Source of the DNA: Gammaproteobacteria bacterium
Lineage (GTDB): Bacteria > Pseudomonadota > Gammaproteobacteria > HK1
Direction of reading: 5' to 3'
DNA: 64,000 nt
Assembly (NCBI GenBank): GCA_022824305.1
Contig: JAJEAD010000054.1
Coordinates: 62,001-126,000 of the forward strand
The notes below the pieces were generated by a model. The model made no database searches and was not told the origin of the DNA. It was given only the letters and a program-made list of their open reading frames with translations. The position numbers and the translations under genes were made by a program. The stretch's first letter is position 1, and every line of letters begins with the position of its first letter. Below are positions 19,382 to 28,724 of this stretch, piece by piece.

Positions 19382-21031
19382 TTGGCCGCCCCCGTCCTCG
19401 CCAGCGTCTTCGATCTCTTCGAGCGCAGCGCCGAGCGACATCCGCAAAGTCCCATGTTCTGCGCGCCGCGTCGCACGGGACGCGACTACCACCCGGACGG
19501 CATCGAGCTCAGCTACGAAGCAGTGCGCTCGGAGGCCACCACCCTGAGGGAACGTTATGCGGAGGCCGGCTACCGGCACGGCCACCGGGTCGCGCTCCTC
19601 GTCGAGCAGCGGCCCGAGTTCTTCCATCATTACCTCGCCCTCAATGCGCTCGGCTGCGGCATCGTCCCGGTAAACCCGGACTACCGCCACGACGAGCTGC
19701 TCTACCTGCTCTCCCATTCGGAAGCGGATCTCGCGGTGGTGCTCGAATCGCGCCTCGAGGACGTCGAGCGCGCCGCGGCCGGGCGCTCATCCCCCCTGCC
19801 GGTGGTGGCGCTCGAGGCCCTGCCCGACGAGCTGCCGGCGCCCGCGAGAAGAGGCGAGGCCGGCACTCCCGAACCTGACACCGAGTGCGCCCTGCTCTAC
19901 ACCTCGGGCACCACCGGCCGGCCCAAGGGCTGCATCCTCAGCAACGCCTACTACCTCAATGCCGGCGACTGGTACTGCCGGCTCGGCGGGCGGGCGGAAC
20001 TGCGTGCGGGCGATCGGATTCTCAACCCGCTGCCCCTCTTCCACATGAACGCGCAAGCGGTCACCGCGACGGCGGCGATTCAGCTCGGCGGCTGCCTCAT
20101 TGCTCCGGATCGCTTCCATCCCCGCACCTGGTGGCGGGACCTCGTCGAGACCCGGGCCACCGTGGTGCACTACCTCGGCGTCATCCCTCCGCTGCTGATG
20201 AACCAGCCCGAAATCCCGGAAGAGAGGGCGCACGCGGTGCGTTTCGGCCTCGGGGCGGGCGTGGACCCGGAGCTCCATGCCGCCTTCGAGGTCCGTTTCG
20301 GATTCCCGCTCGTCGAGGTATGGGGGATGACGGAGACGGGGCGCGTCTACGCCGACTGCCACGAGCCGCGCCGGGTGCATACCCGTGCCTTCGGCCGGCC
20401 GCTTCCGGGATTCGAGGCGCGGGTGGTCGACGAGGGCGGCCGGGAGGTTCCGCCGCTCGCGGAAGGCGAGCTGGTGGTCCGGCATCGCGCCGGGGACCCG
20501 CGCCGGCACTTCTTCTCGGGGTACCTCAAGAACCCGGAGGCGACCGAGGAGGCCTGGCGCGGCGGCTGGTTCCACACCGGCGACACCGTGCGCCAGGGCG
20601 AGGACGGCATGCTCTACTTCGTGGACCGGAAGAAGAACATCATTCGCCGTTCCGGAGAGAACATCGCCGCCTCGGAAGTGGAGGCCTGCCTGCAGGCCCG
20701 CCCCGACGTCGCCCAGGCCGCGGTCGTGCCGGTTCCCGACGAAGTGCGCGAGGAAGAGGTGCTCGCCTGCGTCGTCCCGATGCCGGGTAACCCCGCCGAC
20801 GAATCCCTGGCGCATGCCCTCTTCGACTGGTGTTTCGAGCGGCTCGCCTACTACAAGGCGCCGGGATGGCTGCTCTTCGTGGACGCCCTGCCGACCACCA
20901 GCACCCAGAAGGTCCAGAAGCACCAGCTATTCGCGAGCGACGAAGACCCGCGCAAGCGCGAGGACATCCACGACTTCCGGCTTCTGAAGCGGCGCGATCG
21001 GGCTTCAGGGGCGCCAGGCGCCGGCACGTGA
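19382..21031 (+). CDS. AMP-forming acyl-CoA ligase (CaiC-like group)
   Basis: A 549-residue ANL-superfamily adenylating enzyme that activates a carboxylic acid with ATP and joins it to CoA. The P-loop is LLYTSGTTGRPKG (about 177-190). The adenine-binding GVWGMTETGR-type motif reads VEVWGMTETG, the hinge region is FHTGDTVRQGEDG...FVDRKKNIIRRSGENI, and the catalytic Lys lies in TSTQKVQKHQ near the C-terminus. The overall text resembles crotonobetaine/carnitine-CoA ligase-like proteins, but the substrate cannot be deduced. The only upstream start is a TTG at 19382, with a weak ribosome binding site, so the N-terminus is provisional. Confidence 0.85.
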   Translation: MAAPVLASVFDLFERSAERHPQSPMFCAPRRTGRDYHPDGIELSYEAVRSEATTLRERYAEAGYRHGHRVALLVEQRPEFFHHYLALNALGCGIVPVNPDYRHDELLYLLSHSEADLAVVLESRLEDVERAAAGRSSPLPVVALEALPDELPAPARRGEAGTPEPDTECALLYTSGTTGRPKGCILSNAYYLNAGDWYCRLGGRAELRAGDRILNPLPLFHMNAQAVTATAAIQLGGCLIAPDRFHPRTWWRDLVETRATVVHYLGVIPPLLMNQPEIPEERAHAVRFGLGAGVDPELHAAFEVRFGFPLVEVWGMTETGRVYADCHEPRRVHTRAFGRPLPGFEARVVDEGGREVPPLAEGELVVRHRAGDPRRHFFSGYLKNPEATEEAWRGGWFHTGDTVRQGEDGMLYFVDRKKNIIRRSGENIAASEVEACLQARPDVAQAAVVPVPDEVREEEVLACVVPMPGNPADESLAHALFDWCFERLAYYKAPGWLLFVDALPTTSTQKVQKHQLFASDEDPRKREDIHDFRLLKRRDRASGAPGAGT

Positions 21032-21134
21032 CCCCGCGGCCCTTCTGCCGGCCCCGCCGCATTCGCACGCCGCCGGCGGAAGGAAGCCCGTTGACCCTCG
21101 CATCGACGCGATCACCGGGAACGAGGGCAAGGGA

Positions 21135-22517
21135 TCAGATCTCCGGCCAGCGCCTCGGTGTGCTGACTCCGGCTCTCTCCCTCCACGCTTCATTGGCCTT
21201 CGCGAGCGAGTGTCTCAGCTCGTCTTCATCGATGGTGAGGAGTGCGCGGCCCTGCATGACCACCTTGCCGTCGATGATCACGGTGTGGGCGTTCCTGCCG
21301 GTGAACGAATACACGAGGTTGCTCACCGGATCGCGCCCGGGATGGTGCTCGATGCTGTTGGTGTCGAAGATCGCCAGATCCGCGAGCTTGCCGGGCTCGA
21401 GCGAACCTATCGCCTCATCCCACAGGCACGCCCGCGCACCGTCGATGGTCGCCATCTCGAGCGCCTTGTGAGCGCCCACCAGCGCCGGGTCGGCGGCGAT
21501 GTCGCGGTGTCCGAAAGCGGCGAGCGCCATCACCCGCACCATGTCGAGATGACCGCCGGCGCTGGCTGAATCGGTACCGAGCGAGATCGTGACCCCCGCT
21601 TCGATCATCTTCGGGAACATTCGGGTCGAGAAATTGCCGAGCCCGAGAAACATCGAGGCGCTGGGGCAGTGGGCCACCTTGACGTCGTCGGACTTGAGCC
21701 AGGCGATCTCCTCCTCGGTGACATGTCCCATGTGGATGAGATAGAGGTTGGGGTCGAAGAGCCCGAGGTCCCGGTAGCGGGCCAGCGAACGTTTGCCGAA
21801 CTTGCGCTCGGCGCTGGGATTCTCGTCCGGGGTCTCCGCCGCGTGAGCGTGCACCGCCACGCCGTCGCGGTCGGCCAGGATCTTGAGACTGCGGCAGAGC
21901 TCGTCGCTCACGTTGAAGATGTAGCGCAGGCAGTACCCGGCCCGCAGCCGACCCCCGGCCTGGCCGTGCCAGCGCGAGACGTGCCGCTCGCAGTTTCGAA
22001 TACACGTGTCGGTGTCCTCGATGAGAGCGGACGGGGCGTGGAACTCGGGATCGTCGACGTCCTGGGTCGAGCGACCGATGATGCCGCGGATGCCGATGTC
22101 GATAGCGGCCTGCGCGGAGCTGTCGGCGTTGTTGCCGCCAGGGTCGTTGAAGCAGGTCGTGCCGTACTTGAGCGCTTCCGCGTAGGCGCCGAGCGCCCCG
22201 GTATGGGCCTCTTCCGGTGTCAGGGTGCACTCGTAGGGGTAGACCCGCTCGTAGAGCCAGGTCGACAGGTCCACATCGTCACCGACGCCGTTGGAGAGAT
22301 ACTGGGCCGGGTGCATGTGGGCATCGATGAGCCCCGGGGTGACGAGCATGCCCTCGGCGTCGATGGTTTCGGTTGCCCGATGGGCTTCGAGCACGTCTGG
22401 CTCCGGACCGACGGCGGCGATGCGATTGCCCTCGATGGCGATTGCCCCGTTGGGGTGGACGTGCCGCTCGGCATTCATGGTGACGACACAGGCGTTCCGG
22501 ATGATCAGGTCGGACAT
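21135..22517 (-). CDS. Amidohydrolase (cytosine/MTA-SAH deaminase-like subtype)
   Basis: A 460-residue amidohydrolase-superfamily metalloenzyme. The metal site is the HxH of GLIDAHMHPAQYLSNG, His in VAVHAHAAETPDE, His in IHMGHVTEEE and Asp in SLGTDSASAGG. The N- and C-terminal parts form the small composite beta domain (DLIIRNACVVTMNAE, PGKLADLAIFDTN). This pattern fits deaminases and dehalogenases related to MTA/SAH deaminase, guanine deaminase and AtzA/TrzN. The ATG at 22517 has GGGAGG upstream. It lies 11 bases after the PRISE-like reductase gene, so the two are co-transcribed. Function beyond hydrolysis of an aminated ring or amidine is unknown. Confidence 0.85.
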   Translation of the reverse strand: MSDLIIRNACVVTMNAERHVHPNGAIAIEGNRIAAVGPEPDVLEAHRATETIDAEGMLVTPGLIDAHMHPAQYLSNGVGDDVDLSTWLYERVYPYECTLTPEEAHTGALGAYAEALKYGTTCFNDPGGNNADSSAQAAIDIGIRGIIGRSTQDVDDPEFHAPSALIEDTDTCIRNCERHVSRWHGQAGGRLRAGYCLRYIFNVSDELCRSLKILADRDGVAVHAHAAETPDENPSAERKFGKRSLARYRDLGLFDPNLYLIHMGHVTEEEIAWLKSDDVKVAHCPSASMFLGLGNFSTRMFPKMIEAGVTISLGTDSASAGGHLDMVRVMALAAFGHRDIAADPALVGAHKALEMATIDGARACLWDEAIGSLEPGKLADLAIFDTNSIEHHPGRDPVSNLVYSFTGRNAHTVIIDGKVVMQGRALLTIDEDELRHSLAKANEAWRERAGVSTPRRWPEI

Positions 22518-22528
22518 GAGTGCCTCCC

Positions 22529-23596
22529 TCAGGGAATGACTCGGTCCCGGCGCAGCCCTGCGAGCTGCTCCAGGAACATGGATTCGGTGTCCATCGCGGC
22601 ATGAAAGCCATGATTGCGCGCCTTGACGGTCGAGGAGACATCGTCCCACCACAAGGAGAAGATCAGGTCCGCAAAGGGCCAGCTCGCGAGTGCGTCCATT
22701 GCGTGCCTCTTCAGGTCGTGACGCTCCACCAGCTCGTCCCACACCGGCTCTCGAGGCGGCATCAGCTCCGCGAGCCCCAGCTCCTGCACCCCTCCGGCCT
22801 CCATCTCGAACAGCTCGGCAATCCGAGGCCAGAGACTCGCCCACCGGTAGCAATCGCCGTTGGTAATGTTGAAGGCCTGGTTTGCGCAGTCGGGCTCGGT
22901 CGCGGCCCACACGCTGGCCCTGGCCAGCAACCCGGCATCGACGGCCTGGTACAGGGACGTGAAGCAGCCTTCATTGCCGGGAAATCGGAGCGGCATTCCG
23001 AGCGCCTTGGAGACGGCCGCGTACACCCCGATGGTGGTGACCAGGTTGTGCGGGTTGCCGGTCGAGAACCCGCAGACGAGCGGCGGTCTGACGCTGCTCC
23101 AGTTCCAGCGCTTGCCGCGCTGGCGCTCGACGATGTAGTCCTGCTGGTCGTAGTAGAAGGTGGGGCGGAGCTGACGCGGATCGTCTTCCCGCGAGGGGGT
23201 GGGGAAGGGACCCATCTGGCAGCCGTACCACTTCGTCCCGTGCACCAGGTGGATGTGCTCCAGGACCGGGCTCGCCGACTCCACCGCGCCCACCAGGTTG
23301 GCGAGCATGTCGCGATTGACCCTGGCTTCCTCGAAGAGGTCGACGCGCGGTGCGCGGGCGGCAAAGAAGACATGGGTCACGTCCGTCTGCGCAGTCATCC
23401 CGGCCCGGCAATCGGACTCGTCTCCCAGATCGATGGCCAGATGCCGCCAGGTGACCGGCACATCGGGCGGGCGTCTCGACACGCCCACCACCTCCCAGTC
23501 TCCCCGAGTGCACAGGTGCTCGACGAGGTTGCGGCCGACCACTCCGGTGGCGCCCGTAACCAGCGCTTTGTAACGACCACCCACGCGATTCATCAT
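22529..23596 (-). CDS. PRISE-like NAD(P)-dependent SDR reductase
   Basis: A 355-residue short-chain dehydrogenase of the progesterone 5-beta-reductase/iridoid synthase-like (PRISE) group. The Rossmann motif is VTGATGVVGRNL. The PRISE catalytic lysine lies in HGTKWYGCQMGPF and the tyrosine in TFYYDQQDYI, matching the family NFYYxxED motif. Relatives reduce the C=C of activated enones. Bacterial members are mostly uncharacterised. Two adjacent ATGs at 23596/23593 are the likely start. It heads a two-gene unit with the amidohydrolase. Confidence 0.8.
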   Translation of the reverse strand: MMNRVGGRYKALVTGATGVVGRNLVEHLCTRGDWEVVGVSRRPPDVPVTWRHLAIDLGDESDCRAGMTAQTDVTHVFFAARAPRVDLFEEARVNRDMLANLVGAVESASPVLEHIHLVHGTKWYGCQMGPFPTPSREDDPRQLRPTFYYDQQDYIVERQRGKRWNWSSVRPPLVCGFSTGNPHNLVTTIGVYAAVSKALGMPLRFPGNEGCFTSLYQAVDAGLLARASVWAATEPDCANQAFNITNGDCYRWASLWPRIAELFEMEAGGVQELGLAELMPPREPVWDELVERHDLKRHAMDALASWPFADLIFSLWWDDVSSTVKARNHGFHAAMDTESMFLEQLAGLRRDRVIP

Positions 23597-23830
23597 CACC
23601 CAGGCTGCCGGCACTGGCAATTGGCATCGGCCCCGCCCTCCGGATGAACCATCGGCGCCGACGTTGGCGGCACATTCACCGCCCTCGCTCGAATCGAGGC
23701 CCGCGGCGACCACGTCGACGTGGACATCGAGGGCCGCACGCTGCCGGGGGGCCGGGTCGTGTAACCTCTGTCCTCCGCGGCGTGGCGTGCGGAAGCGGCC
23801 GCGCCCTGTCGCAATCCGAGGAGAAGGGTC

Positions 23831-24559
23831 ATGGCGGATACGCGTATCGGCATCATCTATCCCGGGGACGGCGCCCTCGACCGCGAGCTCTGGGACTTCG
23901 CTCCGGAAGGGGTTTCGCTGCATTTCACCCGCCAGCCCCTGCACGACGGCCCGGTGGGGCTGCCGGCGATGAGCGGCCTCATCGACGACGGCTCGCTCGA
24001 GCCCTGCGCGGACAGCCTGCGCATCATCCGTCCCGCGGTGGTGACCTTCGCCTGCACCTCCGCGAGCTTCATCCGGGGGCTCGCGGGCGAGCGCGCGATT
24101 CGCGAGCGGATCGAGACGGTCAGCGGCGCGCACGGCGCCACGACCTCGGGAGGGATTCTCGCCGCCTGCCGCGCGCTCGGGCTCGGCCGGGTCGCGGTCG
24201 CCGCACCCTACGTCGAGGAGGTGAGCCTCAAGCTCGGCGAGTTCCTCGAGGAAGGCGGCGTCGGCGTGACGCGAGTGCGGCACATGGGCCTCGAGGGGGG
24301 CATCGCGGACGTTTCCCCCGAAGAGGTCGTGCGGGTGGGCGTCGAGACCGACAGCGCGGAAGCCGAGGGGCTCGTGATCTCGTGCACGAACCTCGTCACT
24401 TACGAGGCGATCCCCGAGCTCGAGCGGCGCCTGGGCAAGCCGGTGGTGAGCGCAAACCAGGCCACCATCTGGCACGCCTGCGTGCTCGCCGGGGTCGCGT
24501 GGCCCACCGGCTACGGCATCGGCCGCCTCTGGGCGACACAGTACGCGGCCGCGGCCTGA
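23831..24559 (+). CDS. Maleate isomerase / Asp-Glu racemase superfamily protein
   Basis: A 242-residue cofactor-independent enzyme of the Asp/Glu racemase superfamily. The two catalytic-type cysteines sit in VVTFACTSASF and GLVISCTNLVTY. The layout resembles maleate cis-trans isomerase and arylmalonate decarboxylase more than amino-acid racemases. AGGAG precedes the ATG. It converges with the MFS gene and diverges from the reductase/amidohydrolase unit. A role in the last steps of ring or dicarboxylate catabolism is plausible but not shown. Confidence 0.8.
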   Translation: MADTRIGIIYPGDGALDRELWDFAPEGVSLHFTRQPLHDGPVGLPAMSGLIDDGSLEPCADSLRIIRPAVVTFACTSASFIRGLAGERAIRERIETVSGAHGATTSGGILAACRALGLGRVAVAAPYVEEVSLKLGEFLEEGGVGVTRVRHMGLEGGIADVSPEEVVRVGVETDSAEAEGLVISCTNLVTYEAIPELERRLGKPVVSANQATIWHACVLAGVAWPTGYGIGRLWATQYAAAA

Positions 24560-24566
24560 GCGCACG

Positions 24567-24598
24567 CGCCGCCGGCCCCGGGTCCGGGAAAGGCGGCG
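24567..24598. terminator. Candidate bidirectional hairpin
   Basis: CGCCGCC (24567-24573) pairs with GGCGGCG (24592-24598) around an 18-base loop, in the 46-base gap between two convergent genes. The AAA at 24589-24591 abuts the right arm inside the loop and a T-rich tail is absent, so the support is positional. Confidence 0.4.
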
Positions 24599-24605
24599 GC
24601 TCGAG

Positions 24606-25910
24606 TCAGGAAGGAACCGCGAGCGGCGGCGCGCCTCCCGGGCGCCTCCGGCGGGCGACCAGCGCGCACACGACGCCCAGGTTGAGGACGTTGAAAGCGA
24701 CGCCGACGAGAAAGGCCGGCGAGTAGGTACCGGTCAGATCGTAGACGAATCCACCGAGGCCTCCTCCCAGGGCCATTCCGATCGCGCCGAAGAACAGCAC
24801 CATGCCGAGGCGGCGGCCCGATTCCGCCGCGGGCAGGTGCTCGTGCACGATGACCGGATAGCACATCGCGATGCCGCCGTATCCCATGCCGAAGAGCACC
24901 GACACCAGGTAGAGGGCCAGGCGCGCCTCCACCACCGCGTAGAGCAGGAGCGCCGCCATCTGCAGGCCGGAGAAGACGAGCAGCGCGGCGAGGCCTCCGA
25001 AGCGGTCCACCACCAGCGTGCCGCCCGCGAGCCGCACCACGGTCGCCGCGAATAGCGCAACCGCCAGCATCTCGGCCGCGCGCACGGTGGGATGGCCGAG
25101 GTCGCTCGCATGGGCGACGAGATGCCCGAGCGGGATCGACATCGGGACGCAGCACGAGAGCATGGCGAGGCACAGCGCCGCCTGCAGTCTCGCGTTCGAG
25201 AGGCCGAGGCCCCGCGCCGTGGCGGGCGCGGCGGCGTTCCCGCGATTCCTCCCACCGGGCTCGGGATGCACGACCCGGCCCGGCAGCCGCCGCCAGAGAA
25301 ACGCGGTCAGGGGAAGCGCGCTCAGCAGCACGAACACGCCGAACCACAGGAAGGTCGTCCGCCAGCCCGAGCTCTCGTTGACGTAGCGGAAGATGGGAGG
25401 CCACACGGTGCCCGCGATGCCCTGCCCGGCCGCGAGCACCCCGACCGCAAAGCCGCGCCGGTGCTCGAACCAGCGCATCGCGTTGATCGCCAGCGGACCG
25501 ACGACCGCCGCGTGGCCGAGCAGTCCCATCATGAGGCCGTAGATGATGTAGAGCTGCCAGTGCGCCGTGACCATGCCGGCGAGCACGGCGCCGGCGCCGA
25601 TCATCATCATGCCGACCCCGGTCACCGGCCCCGGGCCGGACCGGTCGAACCAGTAGCCCATCACGATGCCCCCGATCCCGGAGCCGAGGAAGAAACAGGA
25701 GTAGGCGAGCGAGGGCGCACTGCGCGGCCAGCCGAAGTCGAGCGCGATCTGCTTGAGTCCCACCACGAGCACGAACATCGCGCCGTTCGCGCTCAGCACG
25801 AGGTAGATCGACACGAACAGCACCACGTAGCGGAAGGGCGGCGCGATGCTTAGGCGTGTATGCGGCGGCGACAGGGTGGACACAGGGATTCGCGATGAGC
25901 GGTCGTGCAT
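24606..25910 (-). CDS. MFS transporter
   Basis: A 434-residue major facilitator superfamily carrier with twelve predicted hydrophobic segments. After helix 2 comes GYWFDRSGPGPVTG, the loop 2-3 motif of the family, with a cytoplasmic loop of about 45 residues near the middle (RRLPGRVVHPEPGG). It resembles the oxalate/formate and monocarboxylate-like MFS groups. The ATG at 25910 was chosen over a start 72 bases upstream because homology-like sequence begins only after it. A substrate from the neighbouring catabolic genes is likely but not identifiable. Confidence 0.85.
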   Translation of the reverse strand: MHDRSSRIPVSTLSPPHTRLSIAPPFRYVVLFVSIYLVLSANGAMFVLVVGLKQIALDFGWPRSAPSLAYSCFFLGSGIGGIVMGYWFDRSGPGPVTGVGMMMIGAGAVLAGMVTAHWQLYIIYGLMMGLLGHAAVVGPLAINAMRWFEHRRGFAVGVLAAGQGIAGTVWPPIFRYVNESSGWRTTFLWFGVFVLLSALPLTAFLWRRLPGRVVHPEPGGRNRGNAAAPATARGLGLSNARLQAALCLAMLSCCVPMSIPLGHLVAHASDLGHPTVRAAEMLAVALFAATVVRLAGGTLVVDRFGGLAALLVFSGLQMAALLLYAVVEARLALYLVSVLFGMGYGGIAMCYPVIVHEHLPAAESGRRLGMVLFFGAIGMALGGGLGGFVYDLTGTYSPAFLVGVAFNVLNLGVVCALVARRRRPGGAPPLAVPS

Positions 25911-26047
25911 CCTACACTTCGCCGACCGTGTTCGGCGCCCGGAGCCCGAGCTCCGGACGGAGAGCCCCGGCGACGTTCGCACGATGAGGCCCGGGGGTGC
26001 GGCTTCGCCAGTCGGGTGCAGCGATGAAAGTGGGAGCGGAACAGCGC

Positions 26048-27298
26048 ATGCACGTCGCCGTCATCGGCGCCGGCATAGTCGGCGTCAGCGTCGCGCTGAG
26101 CCTTCGGCGCGAAGGTTTCGCGGTCACCCTGATCGACCGTCAAGGCCCTGGAGAAGGCACCTCCTTCGGCAACGCGGCCATGATCTCACCGGACATCGTC
26201 GTGCCGATGACCTCTCCCGGCATCGTCCGGCAGGTGCCGGGCATGCTGCTCGATCCGCTCGGACCTCTGCGGATCCGGTGGCGCCATCTCCCGAGGCTCA
26301 CGCCCTACCTGTTGCGCGTCCTCGCGGCCAGTCGCAAGTCCCGGATCGAGTCGACGTCGGCGGCCATGGCCGCCCTCGCCCGGGGAGCGGTCGAAGCGTA
26401 CTCGCCGCTTGCGAGGATGGCCGACGCCGAGGACATGATCCGGCGCACCGGACGCATCAACCTGTTCGAGAGCGAAGAGGAGTTCCGCACAAGCCGCTGG
26501 AAGCTCGAGCTCGAGCGGCGCCGGGGACTGCACTTCGAAGTGCTGGACGCCGCCGAGCTGCGCCAGCTCGAGCCGAGCCTCGCCCCGATCTTCCCGCGCG
26601 CGGTGTTCTACCCGGACACCGCGCAGTCCGTGAACAACTTCCGATTCGTCCAGGTGCTGGCCGACGCGCTGCAGCGCCACGGCGGACGCAGCCTGCGCGC
26701 CGAGGTGCTGGACTTCGACCTGGATGCAAACGGCAACGTCGCCGCGGTGGAGACCGACGACGGGCGGGAGCCCTGCGACGCGGTGGTGGTGGCGGCCGGG
26801 GCGTGGTCCAGGCCGCTCGCCCGCCGGCTCGGCGCGAATCCGCCGCTCGAGACCGAGCGCGGCTACCACCTCACGATCGGCGACCCCGGCGTCATGCCGC
26901 GCATACCCTTCGGCTCCAACCGGCGCGGCTTCTCCTGCACGCCCCTCGAACACGGCCTGCGCGTAGCCGGCACGGTCGAGCTGGCCGACCTCGAAGCGGC
27001 TCCGGACTGGCGCCGCGCCGACGTGCTGATGACCCATGTCAGACGCCTGCTGCCCGGCGTGCAGGACCGGGAGACCACCCGCTGGATGGGGCACCGCCCC
27101 GGACTGCCGGACTCCGTGCCGGTGATCTCCCCCTCGCCGCTTCACCGCAATGCCTACTTCGCGTTCGGCCACGGCCACTTCGGGCTGTGCCTCGGCGCGC
27201 GCACCGGGCAGCTCGTCACGGCGCTGGTGGCGGGACGCGACCCCGGCATCGACATGACGCCCTACCGTATCGATCGCTTCCGGACGCGGGGACGATGA
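26048..27298 (+). CDS. FAD-dependent D-amino-acid dehydrogenase-like oxidoreductase
   Basis: A 416-residue DAO-type flavoprotein. The FAD-binding motif VAVIGAGIVGVSVALSL is at the N-terminus, followed by GTSFGNAAMISP, typical of DadA-like proteins. VVVAAGAWSRPLARRL and the C-terminal FAFGHGHFGLCLGARTG complete the FAD site. Family members oxidise D-amino acids, glycine or N-methylated amino acids. The start may instead be the ATG at 26024. Its stop overlaps the ATG of the next gene (ATGA), so oxidase and dioxygenase are made together. Confidence 0.85.
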   Translation: MHVAVIGAGIVGVSVALSLRREGFAVTLIDRQGPGEGTSFGNAAMISPDIVVPMTSPGIVRQVPGMLLDPLGPLRIRWRHLPRLTPYLLRVLAASRKSRIESTSAAMAALARGAVEAYSPLARMADAEDMIRRTGRINLFESEEEFRTSRWKLELERRRGLHFEVLDAAELRQLEPSLAPIFPRAVFYPDTAQSVNNFRFVQVLADALQRHGGRSLRAEVLDFDLDANGNVAAVETDDGREPCDAVVVAAGAWSRPLARRLGANPPLETERGYHLTIGDPGVMPRIPFGSNRRGFSCTPLEHGLRVAGTVELADLEAAPDWRRADVLMTHVRRLLPGVQDRETTRWMGHRPGLPDSVPVISPSPLHRNAYFAFGHGHFGLCLGARTGQLVTALVAGRDPGIDMTPYRIDRFRTRGR

Positions 27299-28167
27299 GG
27301 GCCGAGACGGCGCAGCTCCGACTCGATGGCGCGCAAAGGGAACGCTTCATGCGCGACGGATTCCTGTTTCCCATCCGGATCTTGAGTCGAGACGCCGCGA
27401 ACGCCGCACGTGAACGCGTCCTTGTGCTGCTGGATGAGCGTGACGGGGACCCGGGCATGGACGACTTTCTCGGCTACAAGACCAACCTGGTCCTTCGCTG
27501 GGTCGACGACATCGTGCACACGCCGCAGCTTCTCGAAGCGATGAGCGATCTCCTCGGACCCGACCTCCTCCTCTGGAGCTGCTCCTTCGTCGTCAAGGCG
27601 CCCCGAAGCGCGGGGCGCTACACCTGGCACCAGGACGCGACCTACTGGGGAATGGAGCCGCCCTCGGGCGTCAGCGCGTGGATCGCGCTCGGCGACGTCG
27701 GTCCGGAGAACGGCGGACTGCGCTGCCTGCCCGGCCTGCACGTGCGGGGGCAGCTCGCACACGTCAACACCTTCGCCGATGACGTCATGCTGCCCCGGGG
27801 CCAGGCAATCCGGGACCTCGACGAAGTCACGCTCGAGCGGGCGGTCGACGTGAGGCTCTCGTCCGGCGAGGCATCCTTCCACCACGTCTTCACCCCGCAC
27901 GCTTCCGGCCCCAACCCGAGCGGCGCCTGGCGAATCGGCCTCCAGGCGGTGTTGATTCCGACCTCCGTGCGCCACCGGGGCGGGCGCGAGTCGGCGATGC
28001 TGGTGCGGGGCCGGGATGATTTCGGGCACTTCGAGAGCGAGCCGCGGCCGCTCGCGGACCGGGACCCTGCCGCCCGGGCCGCCCACCGGGCCGCCATGAT
28101 CCGCATGGGCACGTGGCAGGCGGAGCAGGAGCTGCGCGACCCGGAGCCCGACGCACTGACAGACTGA
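27295..28167 (+). CDS. Phytanoyl-CoA dioxygenase (PhyH)-family protein
   Basis: A 290-residue Fe(II)/2-oxoglutarate oxygenase of the PhyH family, which includes phytanoyl-CoA hydroxylase and ectoine hydroxylase. The metal HxD is in TWHQDATYWGM, the distal His in SFHHVFTPHASGPN, and the 2-oxoglutarate Arg is probably the one in GAWRIGLQAV. It overlaps the DadA-like gene by four bases, indicating coupled translation and a joint pathway, probably hydroxylation and oxidation of one amine or amino acid. The substrate is unknown. Confidence 0.82.
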   Translation: MRAETAQLRLDGAQRERFMRDGFLFPIRILSRDAANAARERVLVLLDERDGDPGMDDFLGYKTNLVLRWVDDIVHTPQLLEAMSDLLGPDLLLWSCSFVVKAPRSAGRYTWHQDATYWGMEPPSGVSAWIALGDVGPENGGLRCLPGLHVRGQLAHVNTFADDVMLPRGQAIRDLDEVTLERAVDVRLSSGEASFHHVFTPHASGPNPSGAWRIGLQAVLIPTSVRHRGGRESAMLVRGRDDFGHFESEPRPLADRDPAARAAHRAAMIRMGTWQAEQELRDPEPDALTD

Positions 28168-28386
28168 ATGCTCGGGGATTGAGCGCGGAGATCGAAGCGC
28201 CCACGAATCGGTTGGTGGTTTCCCGTTCACCGGGGAAATGCCGGGGTCGACGATCCTCACCTCCGCCCGCGCTGACGATGACGCGAGCGCCGCCCGGTCT
28301 CACTTCCTCGGTTCCAGTTTCAACGACATAAGCCAGAAACGACGATGAACTCGCGCCCGAGCGCCGATGATCTCACGCCATTACAC

Positions 28387-28617
28387 CTACCCTAACACCC
28401 GCCACAGGATGGCGACCGACAACGCGAGATTGAACCCCAGCATCCACTTCAGCAGCGAGAGCTCCACCTTCACCAGCAGCAGATCCGCCTTCGTCGCCAA
28501 GTGCTCGGTGAACTCCTCGCCGAGCGCCGCAGCCATGCCCTCGGCCTGGTCCGTCGGCAACCCCGCATCCTTGAGCCTGCGCGCAAAGCGCAGCGTATCA
28601 ATCACCGTCGTTGCCAT
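28387..28617 (-). CDS. DUF1640-like coiled-coil membrane-anchored protein
   Basis: A 76-residue protein beginning MATTVIDTLRFARRLKDAG, followed by an amphipathic KADLLLVKVELSLLKW stretch and one C-terminal membrane helix. It matches the short bacterial relatives of the CCDC90/DUF1640 (MCUR1-like) family. The function in bacteria is unknown. Relatives usually have a longer coiled coil, so this is a compact version. The 219 bases before it (28168-28386) show no gene. Confidence 0.75.
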   Translation of the reverse strand: MATTVIDTLRFARRLKDAGLPTDQAEGMAAALGEEFTEHLATKADLLLVKVELSLLKWMLGFNLALSVAILWRVLG

Positions 28618-28724
28618 GCTCGCCTCGTCACGGCAAACGATACGTCACCACTGGGGAAGCGGCCAAACGCGCCACCGCACGAGCGTCTGAGCGCGCCGCA
28701 GCGCGATGAGCCGACGACTGCGGT

